A stretch of DNA of 64,000 nt from JAPORK01 sp026710285 (GTDB lineage: Bacteria > Pseudomonadota > Gammaproteobacteria > Pseudomonadales > Endozoicomonadaceae), in NCBI GenBank assembly GCA_965201045.1, contig OZ241746.1:4216001-4280000 (forward strand), read 5' to 3'. Each line of letters opens with the position of its first letter. The stretch's first letter is position 1. The position numbers and the translations under genes were made by a program. The notes beneath the pieces were generated by a model. It was given only the letters and a program-made list of their open reading frames with translations, was not told where the DNA came from and searched no databases. Positions 9,750 to 19,127 of the stretch are shown piece by piece.

Positions 9750-10006
9750 GCAGAATATTTCATGTTTGCCTATATAAACGACAAATGACAAAAACAAATA
9801 TAAGCAAAACTTTTTTAAAGGTTTGTTTTCAAGCTTATCAGCCCCTTTTATATCCTGAATTCAAGTTATTCACCAGATGATAAACTAAAAAAATGTAGCA
9901 GGTATGCAGGTATAAAGTATACCCTGCAACTCTTTGGTTTTTATGTATAGCTATATGAATAATAAAAGCAAATTATATTTTTTATAATGTACGTGAAATA
10001 TTTGGG
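9750..10006. repeat. MITE family C, copy 2, inserted in the IS5-family element
   Basis: Left end GCAGAATATTTCATG, right end ACGTGAAATATTTGGG, flanked on both sides by TTAA (9746-9749 and 10007-10010), a 4-bp target duplication. It matches the ends of the 244-bp copy at 37769-38012. It contains a hairpin around 9897-9927 (GCAGGTAT...GTATACCCTGC). The host transposase stop codon falls inside the right duplicate TTAA. Confidence 0.8.
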
Positions 10007-10757
10007 TTAAGTTAACCATATCATTGAAGCTGCAATGTGTAACATAGCAAGATAATTACGTCCTAACCGTTCATATCGGGTAGCAATCCTACGGTAACTT
10101 TTAAGCTTTAGAAATAATTTCTCTACAAGATTGCGTTCTTTATAAATATGTTTGTCATAAAAACGCTGCTCTTTTCTATTGCTGCGGGGCGGTATAACTG
10201 GTTCAGCACCAGTCTGAGTTACCAGCGCTATTATCTCATCAGAATCATACCCTTTGTCTGCCAGTAAATATTGATAGTTTAAATTTTTGAGTAATGTATT
10301 TACCTGACCATATTCTGAAGCTTGCCCCATAGTAATCAGCAATCTAACAAGATTACCTAATGCATCAACAGCTGCATGAATTTTCGTGCTTAAACCGCCT
10401 CTCGAGCGACCTTCTGCATTTTCTTCTTGTTTTTTTTGCAGCAGCTCCATGCTGGTGTACTCTCACAATACTGCCATCTATCATGATGCTTTCAAAATCA
10501 GCATCTTCTGAAAGAATCAGGAAAATATCATTCCACAGACCTTTATTTGACCATCTGTTATAACGCTTATAGACACTATTCCACAAGCCAAACTCTTTTG
10601 GCAAATCCCTCCATGGAGCACCAGTACGATTAATCCATAGTACAGCTTCAAGAAAAAGACGATTATCTTCTGCAGTAAAACCACAGTCTGTTATTTTTCC
10701 GGGGAGAAGATCCTTAATACGTTCCCACTGATCATCGCACAATACCATCCGGGGCAT
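10007..10757 (-). CDS. IS5-family transposase, two frames joined by slippage
   Basis: The N-terminal half (ending near 10365) contains DDQWERIKDLLPG, the WINRTGAPWRDLP segment and the first DDE Asp in MIDGSIVRVHQHGAA. The second half (10007-10450) contains GLSTKIHAAVDALG, LLADKGYDSDEI with the second Asp, and the Y-(2)-R-(3)-E-type segment KHIYKERNLVEKLFLKLKSY. The frames overlap at a run of eight A residues (minus strand; plus-strand T run at 10431-10438). Loss of one A there by slippage joins them into a protein of about 250 residues. The ATG at 10757 (MPRMVL) or 10766 may be used. Confidence 0.85.
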
Positions 10758-11002
10758 TATTATCATCCAAATATATTGTATTTTTATATCCAAGTGAATG
10801 ATTATGAACGAATATTTAAAAATATGAAAACTTAATTGTCAACGCTCTCTAATTTTGTCATGACTTTTTCATAATTATTTGGACTCAGTAACCCAATTTT
10901 AAATGTAGTCGCTGACTGTTATAAAACATCATGATGTAATTTAGAATATCCTGTTATGCCTCGTATCGTATTTGATAATCACACCATTGCAACTGCTCCT
11001 GC

Positions 11003-12774
11003 TTTAAACCTACATTCCCGCGATCTCCATTTGGATTCCATAAATTAAACAGGCTGTTTTTCCAAGAAGCCTGATAATTTTTATCCTTGTATCATTTAGG
11101 TTAGTTATCATTGCACGGAAACTTTTTTCTGCAGGGTTATATAGCTTGACAATCGCAATACCTTCCATCAACTGGAAAATCCAGCGCATTGTCGGATTTT
11201 TAACAGGTTTTCCCAGTTGGTTTGGAAGGGTTTCATTTGCTAATTTAAGTGACTTCCTGAGTTTGTGCTGAGCGTAATTATATACTAGCAGACATAGTGT
11301 CATTACCATCATGAGAGCTTCGATTCGCTGACGCTTCTTAACGAAAAAAGAGTCCACCATGAACCAGGGATCTTTTAAAAACCGAAAGCCCCGTTCCACA
11401 CCCTGTTGCTCTTTATAAGCGGCAAATAATGCTTCATCAGAAAGTGTATTTTTATCCAGATTATTGGTCGCAATAATAAAACGACCCTTCCGATGCAGCT
11501 CTTGTTCAATTACCTTTTGATTACGTGTAATTGTGCTTTGGATTTTATAACCAGCCAATACTTTTTCCACCTCGGATTTAGGACGACCTCTGCCAGGATT
11601 TTTAAAAACGGGAGTCACATACAAATCAATCCGATGATAACGGTATCGTTTAGCACACTGCTCTCCGGCTGAAAAAGCATCTTCTTCACAGGAAAATATT
11701 TTATTGCCCAGACGCCAACAGGCTTTTTTAAGTTCTTCTTCCTGCCGGGTAAGTTTTTTTTCAAAAGTTTTCTTTTCGCGCTGATAAGCTTGCTCTGATG
11801 ATATAATTAGCCAGTGTTGCTCAATATCTCCATAATAGCTTGCATGAGAGCTATATTTATACCCGGTATCGAGAGTGGTCCAATCAAAGGAATCATCTGG
11901 CTGACTCAGCAAACCTTTCACCTCAGACAAGGTCTCCGGTACCTGACTAACCCAATGGTACATATTTGAACTGAGTAGCTTGTCTTTGTTATATAGAGCA
12001 GAATCTGCTACCCAGGTAAATTCATCTCCCTGTTTAAGAGCTGACTGAAAGTCACGAACTCGCTTAATAGTTTCGGTAAATGTTTTTTTATCAGAACTAT
12101 TACCATTGTGCGGTTCCATCCAAAAAGGAATGTCTGCCGAACCACTGGTAGCCATAGAAAGCATTACTTGCTTCAGATCAGGGCGATGATCCTTAGAATA
12201 TCCATGTCGCACCTCTATTCCCTGAGGTTCTGTGTCATTATACTGCCCCTGTAATGCAAAACTGGTAGAATCCAAATGGGCAAATTTACTCAATAGTCCA
12301 TGATCCAGCGCTATACCAAAAGCAATCTCTGAATATAAACGGCTGGTACCATATGCATAAATTTCATCAAGCGTTTTCCCGAGAGTATGGTCATCCAGCT
12401 GTTCAGCTACAATGTTTTCTTCAAATAACTGCCCAATTGCTTTGCTCTGAAAAAATTGCGGAGTCAAATATAAACGGCGGTTGGTAAAGCCCAGTCCGTT
12501 GATAATCATTGCCATTACTGCAACGCCGGGTTGAATAACACGTCTTGGATCATTGCTACCAATGCACTGGTTAATTCTTTTTGTAATATCCAGGTCTCGA
12601 CAGGCAGCTGCTACCAATCCATGATGGTCCATGACTTCTGTTGTCGTGTTATCTTCAGCAATTTCTAATGTTGCCATCCTGAATCCTGATTTAATAGTTT
12701 TTAAATACATGATTATCATAACTATTTTATATTTAAATAATCAATGAGTAAGATCGCGGAAATATCGGTTTAAA
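11003..12774 (-). mobile_element. IS1634-family insertion sequence
   Basis: Imperfect terminal inverted repeats of about 24 bp: left TTTAAACCTACATTCCCGCG, right ending CGCGGAAATATCGGTTTAAA. They bracket one transposase whose stop codon lies inside the left repeat. Length about 1.77 kb. A clear target-site duplication was not found, so the exact outer bases are uncertain. Confidence 0.8.
11010..12677 (-). CDS. IS1634-family (DUF4277-type) transposase
   Basis: About 555 residues. The N-terminus has the DUF4277-like start (DHHGLVAAACRDLDITKRIN). The DDE-type catalytic core includes HLDSTSFALQGQY, WVADSALYNK and the downstream GVERGFRFLKDPWFMVDSFFV, where the third acidic residue is expected. 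The frame is open from 12719, but the ATG at 12677 is preferred: an AGGA lies six bases upstream and the product begins MATLEIAEDN, normal for the family. It looks intact, so the element may be active. Confidence 0.88.
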   Translation of the reverse strand: MATLEIAEDNTTTEVMDHHGLVAAACRDLDITKRINQCIGSNDPRRVIQPGVAVMAMIINGLGFTNRRLYLTPQFFQSKAIGQLFEENIVAEQLDDHTLGKTLDEIYAYGTSRLYSEIAFGIALDHGLLSKFAHLDSTSFALQGQYNDTEPQGIEVRHGYSKDHRPDLKQVMLSMATSGSADIPFWMEPHNGNSSDKKTFTETIKRVRDFQSALKQGDEFTWVADSALYNKDKLLSSNMYHWVSQVPETLSEVKGLLSQPDDSFDWTTLDTGYKYSSHASYYGDIEQHWLIISSEQAYQREKKTFEKKLTRQEEELKKACWRLGNKIFSCEEDAFSAGEQCAKRYRYHRIDLYVTPVFKNPGRGRPKSEVEKVLAGYKIQSTITRNQKVIEQELHRKGRFIIATNNLDKNTLSDEALFAAYKEQQGVERGFRFLKDPWFMVDSFFVKKRQRIEALMMVMTLCLLVYNYAQHKLRKSLKLANETLPNQLGKPVKNPTMRWIFQLMEGIAIVKLYNPAEKSFRAMITNLNDTRIKIIRLLGKTACLIYGIQMEIAGM

Positions 12775-13211
12775 CTACCAAAAAAATTTCTGTTACCACA
12801 TTGTCCCGGCATTTACCTTTACGATTCATGATTTTATCAATAAACTAATTAACCCGGGGTGAACTATATCGCTATTTTTTTTATTTCCTTTGATTTTTGG
12901 CTTTAATGAGTAAATTGAAAATTGCAAGATTTTAAAAGGTAGGAAGTAACTGTTTGTTTTCCTGCAATTATAGATTTTTAAAAAAAAGTTAAAATACTGT
13001 TTATAATAAACATTCAGTTTTTTACATTAAACTAATTAATTAAGAATTAATAATTATATCCGCTGTTAGTTGTTTTCTGATAGAATAAAAAACATTAATT
13101 TAAATTTAACAAAAAACGTTTTGATGATTCTGTTAATTTGTTAAAAATTCTAATACCTACCACAAATTTTGCTATCATTAGTAACACCATCTAAGTGAAA
13201 GGAGTACCAAC
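12775..13211. other. Intergenic region
   Basis: About 440 AT-rich bases between the IS1634-type element and the next gene. I see no coding potential and no repeat. The promoter of the downstream gene is presumably in the last 100 bases. Confidence 0.5.
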
Positions 13212-13502
13212 ATGGACTACAAGGAGCTTTTTCTTATCGCAAAATATAATGACTTTAATCCAATTATCTTAAGTTATGCTGATAATGTACATTATATGAT
13301 TGGGCACATGACAAAAAAACGTCAATATGATATTGCAACCGATAAGCAGGGAAATCCTGTCTGTTTTAACTGTATTTCTCAGGCTAAGAAAGCACTTAAA
13401 AAAGCAGGTTGTACTTATGCGCATTTTATTATGCAAAATCCCTACGATGAAATGGATGGAGAAAATTACCTGGGTGATTGTGCTATTAAATTAAGTCTTT
13501 AG
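13212..13502 (+). CDS. Small DUF6482-like protein
   Basis: 96 residues with a strong GGAG eight bases before the ATG. The sequence looks like a folded soluble domain: a mixed helix/strand pattern, two cysteines in CFNCISQAKKALKKAGC, and a C-terminal YDEMDGENYLGDCAI. It resembles small DUF6482 proteins of Pseudomonas-like bacteria, whose function is unknown; that family match is from memory and uncertain. It stands alone between mobile elements. Confidence 0.6.
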   Translation: MDYKELFLIAKYNDFNPIILSYADNVHYMIGHMTKKRQYDIATDKQGNPVCFNCISQAKKALKKAGCTYAHFIMQNPYDEMDGENYLGDCAIKLSL

Positions 13503-14068
13503 TCTGACAACTAATATTTACTGATAAAAAATCTGACTTACATTTTAATAAATGCATAAAGTATGGTTTATACTTTTTGATTATTTTACGCATACTACTT
13601 TTACACCTCAGTTAATAATAATTTGAGAAACCACCTGAAAATTTTCAGAAGAAAGAAAATCTAAAAAATAACGCTTTATCCTGTTTTTTTCCTGCGTTAT
13701 ATTCATTTTGTACAACCTTTAAAAAGGTTTATTGTCGCAGGTTTTCTCACAGGGCTTACGCACCAAGAGAATGATTCTTAATAACCAAACAAAACAGTTA
13801 CTTTTTGAGCAAAAAATGTACAGCTGGTCATGGTTTTATGCCTTATCAAAGACTGATCAACGATCAGTTAGAGGTTAAAATGCACAGATTGAGTCTCAAA
13901 AAAGTGTTATATGAAACTCCAAATGAGAATGATTCTCTTGGTGCGTAAGCCTTGGGTTTTCTCATCCCAGAACATTTTTAGATGATTTCTCAAATACTGC
14001 GCAATCATTACTGCTTTTAACGGCATCTGCTATTTTTAATTTTTATCCATCAATGACCTGTTATAAAT
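13503..14068. other. Intergenic region with MITE D
   Basis: The main content is the 205-bp MITE at 13750-13954. Just before it, CCTGCG...CGCAGG arms around 13690-13740 can form a hairpin that encloses AACCTTTAAAAAGGTT. No gene is supported. Confidence 0.5.
13750..13954. repeat. MITE family D with a 10-bp target duplication
   Basis: Terminal inverted repeats of about 28 bp: left CAGGGCTTACGCACCAAGAG, and the right end is its near-perfect inverse (CTCTTGGTGCGTAAGCCTTG). Both sides are flanked by GGTTTTCTCA (13740-13749 and 13955-13964), an exact 10-bp target duplication. The interior has no coding frame. A 10-bp duplication and CA-starting ends are typical of IS4-type transposases, which would have to act in trans. 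Confidence 0.85.
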
Positions 14069-14602
14069 TCAGCGATAAAAATAAAATAATAATTCATTAA
14101 CCAGCTGATTATTTAAATGAACGGTTTTATCGGGTTTTGTATCAGGCAGAGAAAACATATAACTCACCAGCAATAAAGAAACAGACGGTGTTCCATGTAT
14201 CCATTTGCATACCTTCTGCATGCCTTTTCGGCATAAAAAAGTGTAGATAAGCCCTACTGAATCAAGCGGCTGCTGTAAAAAGCTACCGTATTTCACCTGC
14301 AGATTTTTTTGATTACTGTATTTTGCCCGTATCCATAATATACCAAAGGGCAACCATGCATTTTCCCACGCACAGATGGTATTTTGTGGATAGCGCTGTG
14401 CCAGCCATAGTGCCATACCGCCCCAGCCTGCACCTGCTTCGATAATATCGCCGGTAATTTTTTCAGGCAGATGGTGTTCAAGTGCAATGAATACCTTTGC
14501 TGATGATGGCATGGAAGCAATACCATTAATCATACAAAATATCACTGTAGAAAGCAGTATCAGCGCACTGCTGATTACCAGTAAACAGTTGATGAGTAGC
14601 AT
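14069..14602 (-). CDS. Membrane-anchored SAM-dependent methyltransferase-like protein
   Basis: From the ATG at 14602 (CAGG seven bases upstream) the product is 177 residues; the frame is open to 14632. An N-terminal hydrophobic segment (about residues 1-25) anchors it. It is followed by a class I methyltransferase motif I, GDIIEAGAGWGGMALWLAQRYP, and an acidic motif II region (CAWENAWLPF). The protein is short after motif II, so it could be a minimal or truncated enzyme. The substrate is unknown. It is divergent from the effector-like gene at 14741. Confidence 0.7.
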   Translation of the reverse strand: MLLINCLLVISSALILLSTVIFCMINGIASMPSSAKVFIALEHHLPEKITGDIIEAGAGWGGMALWLAQRYPQNTICAWENAWLPFGILWIRAKYSNQKNLQVKYGSFLQQPLDSVGLIYTFLCRKGMQKVCKWIHGTPSVSLLLVSYMFSLPDTKPDKTVHLNNQLVNELLFYFYR

Positions 14603-14740
14603 AGCAGACCTGATCTCCGGGAACATAAGCATATAGTCGCTTACAGATAATAGTATTTATACAGCCTGTAAACATTTTACAACACAGCGCCGATGTCAGC
14701 TATCATAAACAATGAAAATGGACTAAAAAGGAAAATACAA

Positions 14741-16195
14741 ATGGGTCAACCTATTGGTGGAAATAGCGGTGTCATTGTATCCGACAGTTTACCCCGATCT
14801 TCTCAAGTTTTGAGCAAACGCCCCACAGGACTTGCTTTTAATCGCAATGTGCAGGTACAAAATGATGCCACGCCTGCTTTACCAGCCAGCCCCACCGGAT
14901 CGGCAAAGAGTACGCCAGCGAATACCCCTTTAGCTGAAAGAACAGTAAGCAATCTGGCAACTGCGCAATCTGCCCGACATGATGAGCCTCTGACAGCAGA
15001 ACAATTTACTGCAATAGCCGGAGATCCGGGTGGTCACTTTCAAAGCAAAACATTGAAAGGTCTTCTCTCTGAACTGAAAAAATATCATAAAACAGAGTTT
15101 TCTTCATCTTTTGAAAAAATCAATGTACTTGCGAATTTACAGAGTACAGCAAAAGAATTTTTAGAAAAAAAGGAAGCAGATCTTGATAAAAAAGCAGATA
15201 AAGGCAAAGAGCTTGAGAAAATACAGGACCGCATTACAGGCACAAAAGAGCTTTTAAAGTCTATTAATCAAACTTTAACAAAGACAGGGCTGGAACATTT
15301 ACGCGGGGGTACAAGAGAAGAAAATCAGGCAGTAGTATCTTTTCTGCTTGAAAACAATATAACAGCAGAGCTTGCAGAGGCAATAAGACATTTGCCAGAA
15401 GAAATCAGACAAAACTGTTTAACTGCTTTTATAGGCGCCTGTGATGGAAGCGATCGTCCTACTGAAGCAACACCTGTCATATTAGAAATAATTGAGCAAG
15501 AAGGTGGATCACCTGAGATTATTGAACAGTATACGCCTGATCTTCTGGCCGCAATGAGCCAGGGTAATATAGATCAGTGTGCTGAAAATGTTCATAAGGT
15601 TTATCAGGCAGGGTTACTTGATGCCAACATGCTGGCTGCCGTAGGTCCAAGCCGAATAACACAGCTACAAATGGACGCAGATACCCAGCAAATAACAGAA
15701 CTTAAACAATCTGTAAACCCTTCTTTACAGAAAGATTCTCCTGCACTAAAAAATTGTCCTGACACTGTAATTACACCCGATGATCTTATAAGTGACCCTT
15801 CCAATATAATGAAATTTGCAGTACAAACTAAATTCATTTTTAAAGACAGACTGTTAAAACTGGAGGGAAACGATCCTGCTTTTAAAACAATGGCAGGTGC
15901 CTGGGATAAATTTTCTGATCATAATACAATAGAAGACCACAAGAAGACACTACCCGATACAAAAGCAGCAGGCAAAGCGATGGACGCAGGAGGAAAACTG
16001 TTTCAGAATGAACTGGCTAAAATTAATACTGAGTATTGCTCCCGGTTAGCCAGCGGAGAATCTATTGATCCTGCTGCAATGGGCTGGCAACCACTTCCTG
16101 ATGGCTGGCAAACAGCACCTGATGCTAACGACAGAACCAGCCAGGAAATATTAGCTGACTTTTTTTATCACCATGCTCCCGGAATTGCACATTAA
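14741..16195 (+). CDS. Large orphan protein, possible secreted effector
   Basis: The frame is open from 14693, but the ATG at 14741 has AAGGA eight bases upstream and is preferred, giving 484 residues starting MGQPIGGNSG. Residues 1-85 are rich in Ser, Thr, Pro, Ala and Asn with no hydrophobic signal, as in many type III secretion signals. The remainder is helical, with a basic coiled-coil stretch (KKEADLDKKADKGKELEKIQ) and then acidic helices. I recognise no enzyme motif. The effector idea rests on the N-terminal composition and on the chaperone elsewhere in the window. Confidence 0.55.
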   Translation: MGQPIGGNSGVIVSDSLPRSSQVLSKRPTGLAFNRNVQVQNDATPALPASPTGSAKSTPANTPLAERTVSNLATAQSARHDEPLTAEQFTAIAGDPGGHFQSKTLKGLLSELKKYHKTEFSSSFEKINVLANLQSTAKEFLEKKEADLDKKADKGKELEKIQDRITGTKELLKSINQTLTKTGLEHLRGGTREENQAVVSFLLENNITAELAEAIRHLPEEIRQNCLTAFIGACDGSDRPTEATPVILEIIEQEGGSPEIIEQYTPDLLAAMSQGNIDQCAENVHKVYQAGLLDANMLAAVGPSRITQLQMDADTQQITELKQSVNPSLQKDSPALKNCPDTVITPDDLISDPSNIMKFAVQTKFIFKDRLLKLEGNDPAFKTMAGAWDKFSDHNTIEDHKKTLPDTKAAGKAMDAGGKLFQNELAKINTEYCSRLASGESIDPAAMGWQPLPDGWQTAPDANDRTSQEILADFFYHHAPGIAH

Positions 16196-16210
16196 TTATA
16201 CCGGCATGCT

Positions 16211-16320
16211 AAGCGCTGTTTTGCTGTAGAGCGCCTGGCTGGTAAAGCAGTCACACGCTGTTGTGCACCAAAATATTCGTGCACTTATATACTGTTACGC
16301 AATAGTTGCGCTATTTATTT
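16211..16320 (+). terminator. Cluster of small hairpins after the orphan protein
   Basis: Three short inverted repeats follow the stop codon: AGCGCT...AGCGC (16211-16234), GTGCAC...GTGCAC (16263-16284) and CGCAATAGTTGCG (16298-16310) followed by a T-rich run. The last is the best terminator candidate, but its stem is only 5 bp. Confidence 0.35.
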
Positions 16321-16626
16321 TTCATAATATAATAGTCGTTACTTTTTTATTTATTCTGATAACAGGTGTAGTCTGTATGAAGTCGTGTTTTGTATAATGA
16401 ATACAAATACAGGTCAGACTATAAAAAATAACCCATTGTTTATATTTTTAAAATACCATGCTCTGTACAGTATTTAGAAATGACAACAGAAAAACACTCA
16501 AATTATTGATTTAAAAAAGTTTTTATATTTAATCACATAAAAATCCTTTAAACTGATAATTTATAACAAACATTTAAACTGTTGAAATAACGATTACCGG
16601 TTTTTTGGTAAACCATGAGGCTATCT

Positions 16627-17523
16627 ATGACTCCTGAAAGAAACACGCTATTTGCACCCGGTGATAGTTATGCCCGGCTCATTAAAATTGCCACAATAGC
16701 ATCAACCAGTACTGCTGTACTGTTAGTCATCATTAAATTGTCCATCTGGTTTCTCAGTAATTCTACCAGTGTCCTGGCATCGTCTCTGGATTCTGTTTTA
16801 GATATGGTCGCCTCATTGATTAGCTTTTTTGCTGTCAAAATTGCCGTAAAACCCGAAGATGAAGATCATCATTTTGGACACGGTAAAGCAGAGCATTTAG
16901 CGGCACTGGTTCAGGCATCATTTATTGCAGGTTCTGCATTTTATCTTATTTTTTATGCCATTAGTGATTTACATTCCGGGTTTGAAATTAACCAGGCGAA
17001 TGTTGCCATTGCAGCAATGATTATCTGCTCTTTAATTACAACGGGTTTAGTCTTACTGCAAAACTATGTTATATCAAAGACTAATTCCACCGCTATTAAA
17101 GCAGATGCCGCACATTATAAAATGGATATCTTTGTTAACATTGGTGTGCTGATAGCATTATTATTAAGTAAATACGGCTATAAACAGGCTGATCCTGTTA
17201 TCAGTATTGCAATTGCGCTGATTATGCTGTACAGCGTAAAAAAATTGGCCTGGAATGCTGTTGATTTTTTAATGGACAAAGCACTTTCAAAAGAGGAGCT
17301 GGAGGTTATCCGTAACACGATCATGGAAGAAAAAGAGATTCAGGGTTTTGGTGAGTTACGTACCCGTCAATGCAATAATCGTCCGGTTATCCAGTTTAAT
17401 CTGTATATGAAAAGCACTTTAACGCTCAAACAAACTCATGAAATTGGCAATAAAATAAAAGATAATTTACTGAAAAAAATGCCTGATGCCTATATTTTTT
17501 TCCACATTACGCCATCGGATTAA
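16627..17523 (+). CDS. fieF: Cation diffusion facilitator (Fe/Zn efflux)
   Basis: About 298 residues with the FieF/YiiP layout: six membrane helices (roughly residues 25-190) and a C-terminal cytoplasmic dimer domain. Metal-site motifs are visible: DSVLDM in TM2, the D-x-H-H-F-G-H-G-K-A-E-H loop (DEDHHFGHGKAEHLAALVQ) and HYKMDIFVN in TM5. It should export divalent metals (Zn, Fe, Cd) in exchange for protons at the inner membrane. The ATG at 16627 is preferred over 16615 because GAGG lies six bases before it. Monocistronic. Confidence 0.9.
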   Translation: MTPERNTLFAPGDSYARLIKIATIASTSTAVLLVIIKLSIWFLSNSTSVLASSLDSVLDMVASLISFFAVKIAVKPEDEDHHFGHGKAEHLAALVQASFIAGSAFYLIFYAISDLHSGFEINQANVAIAAMIICSLITTGLVLLQNYVISKTNSTAIKADAAHYKMDIFVNIGVLIALLLSKYGYKQADPVISIAIALIMLYSVKKLAWNAVDFLMDKALSKEELEVIRNTIMEEKEIQGFGELRTRQCNNRPVIQFNLYMKSTLTLKQTHEIGNKIKDNLLKKMPDAYIFFHITPSD

Positions 17524-17795
17524 CCTGGCATCCTCATCTACTGAGAAGATTGTCTCTGTCACAATGATTTCGGGGCTAATTATCCTTTAGCCAACGTTAT
17601 GATCTGCTATCTTTCTATCTACGCTTCGCATGATGATGATCTCTCACCATAAAAAAACCAACCAGGATAATAACTAAAAAAATATTTGCATATTCTTATT
17701 CGTTATTAGAGAATGGTACGGTTTAAAAATGATTATTCCTTGTGGAATCTATTTTTTCAATTTGAATCGTGAGTCAAGTTAACAGGTTTAGCTCC

Positions 17796-19127
17796 ATGTT
17801 TTTTAAGCGTAAAAAGAAAATGAGTTGTAGTAAAAATTGTTCACAAATATATACGTACAAAAAAGATGCTTACAAAAAGAGTAATTCTGAGCCAATTAAA
17901 ATCTTTTCAGCAAAAAATTATTTACATCTTTTTTCAATTTATTTATCCTTCTTGTTGATATTCATAGCAATACCCAGTTTTTCAGTACCAACTTCACTCG
18001 TTCCTTATAGCAATGCTCTATCCGGCAATTCCCATAATATTTTTGGAATCAATAATAGAGTTCCATTCAGCCAAAGTGAAAGAGAATCAGATGAAGTATC
18101 TGGTTTGCTGCAAGACGGAAATTCTTTGTATGGAGGAGAAACACAAGAGAATATATTAAAAAAAAGCTTAAGCATGTTCAATAACATTCTTAATTATTAT
18201 GGAAATGACATATCTACTCAACCCACAGAAATTTATAATAACGAAGTAATTAATGTAGAAAATGACGGCATGCCTATATTTGATTCTGACCCAAACTTTA
18301 AAGATGTTCTGATAGGATATTCACTTATGTTAGCGCTTCCTATTGCCATAGCGGGGTTCGGCTATTTCTATTACAAAACAATCAAAAACAAGCAAAATAA
18401 ACACAAAAACCGGGAGATTACAAAACAACAGGCACTAGAGCAAATTGCTGGTGCATTATTTCTTAAAGTACAAGAAGAACAACGACAAACGACTGCTACA
18501 GAAATATTACTTCGTAAAATAACAACAAACAGACAGCTAAAGGATCTTGCTAATAAATTGATATTTGGAATAATAGCAGAGCTAAATGTACGAACATCAG
18601 ATATTTTTGAAGCATCCGCTATTATGACAAAAAAAAACAAATGCCTATGGGATTATGCTAAGAGATTACACCGCGGAACACAAGAAGATCAACAACCAAA
18701 AAATCTTCCTGAAGCGTTATTCCTCATAATAGAAGAAAACCAACAACTACAGAGTCTTGCTGATGAATTACTTATTAAAACAGAAGAACAACCAGAACCA
18801 CCGCAATACTCTGCGATATGTATTGCTGAGGAGACGACCCCGACAACAGAACCACCGCAATACTCTGCGATAGAACCACAGCAATACTCTGCGATATGTA
18901 TTGCTGAGGAGACGACCTCGACAACAGAACCACCGCGATACTCTGCGATATGTATTGCTGAGGAGACGACCTCGACAACAGAACCACCGCGATACTCTGC
19001 GATATGTATTGCTGAGGAGACGACCTCGACAACAGAACCACCGCGATACTCTGCGATATGTATTGCTGAGGAGACGACCTCGACAACAGAACCACCGCAA
19101 TACTCTGCGATAGAACCACAGCAATAA
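17796..19127 (+). CDS. Two-TM protein with C-terminal tandem PPxY repeats, possible effector
   Basis: The frame is open from a GTG at 17769; the ATG at 17796 (AGG about ten bases upstream) gives about 443 residues. Numbered from the GTG, the layout is: a basic Lys/Ser-rich N-terminus, a hydrophobic segment at 51-74, a polar loop, a second hydrophobic segment at 179-202, then a charged helical domain (about 215-335). The tail (about 341-452) is built of an 18-residue unit, EPPRYSAICIAEETTSTT, and variants, giving six PPxY sites plus one PQQY. PPxY is a ligand for eukaryotic WW domains. The two-TM plus tyrosine-bearing tail recalls translocated membrane effectors. No family recognised. Confidence 0.6.
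   Translation: MFFKRKKKMSCSKNCSQIYTYKKDAYKKSNSEPIKIFSAKNYLHLFSIYLSFLLIFIAIPSFSVPTSLVPYSNALSGNSHNIFGINNRVPFSQSERESDEVSGLLQDGNSLYGGETQENILKKSLSMFNNILNYYGNDISTQPTEIYNNEVINVENDGMPIFDSDPNFKDVLIGYSLMLALPIAIAGFGYFYYKTIKNKQNKHKNREITKQQALEQIAGALFLKVQEEQRQTTATEILLRKITTNRQLKDLANKLIFGIIAELNVRTSDIFEASAIMTKKNKCLWDYAKRLHRGTQEDQQPKNLPEALFLIIEENQQLQSLADELLIKTEEQPEPPQYSAICIAEETTPTTEPPQYSAIEPQQYSAICIAEETTSTTEPPRYSAICIAEETTSTTEPPRYSAICIAEETTSTTEPPRYSAICIAEETTSTTEPPQYSAIEPQQ
18797..19127 (+). repeat. 54-bp coding tandem repeat
   Basis: A 54-bp (18-codon) unit beginning GAACCACCGCGATACTCTGC is repeated, with three nearly identical full copies in a row and flanking variant or shortened copies. Because the unit is a multiple of three, copy-number change keeps the frame. 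After the stop codon at 19125-19127 a decayed stretch (AGATATGTATT) still resembles the unit. Confidence 0.9.

Larger units (their letters stand above)
9732..10849 (-). mobile_element. IS5-family insertion sequence, interrupted by a MITE
   Basis: Ends are inverted: left GAGGGCGTTGACAATTAA, right ...TTAATTGTCAACGCTCTC, flanked on both sides by TA, a likely 2-bp target duplication. The transposase lies on the minus strand. The left end is split from the gene by a 257-bp MITE (9750-10006). Removing it and its 4-bp duplication leaves about 857 bp, a normal size for this family, and extends the left inverted repeat to match the right one. Confidence 0.85.
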
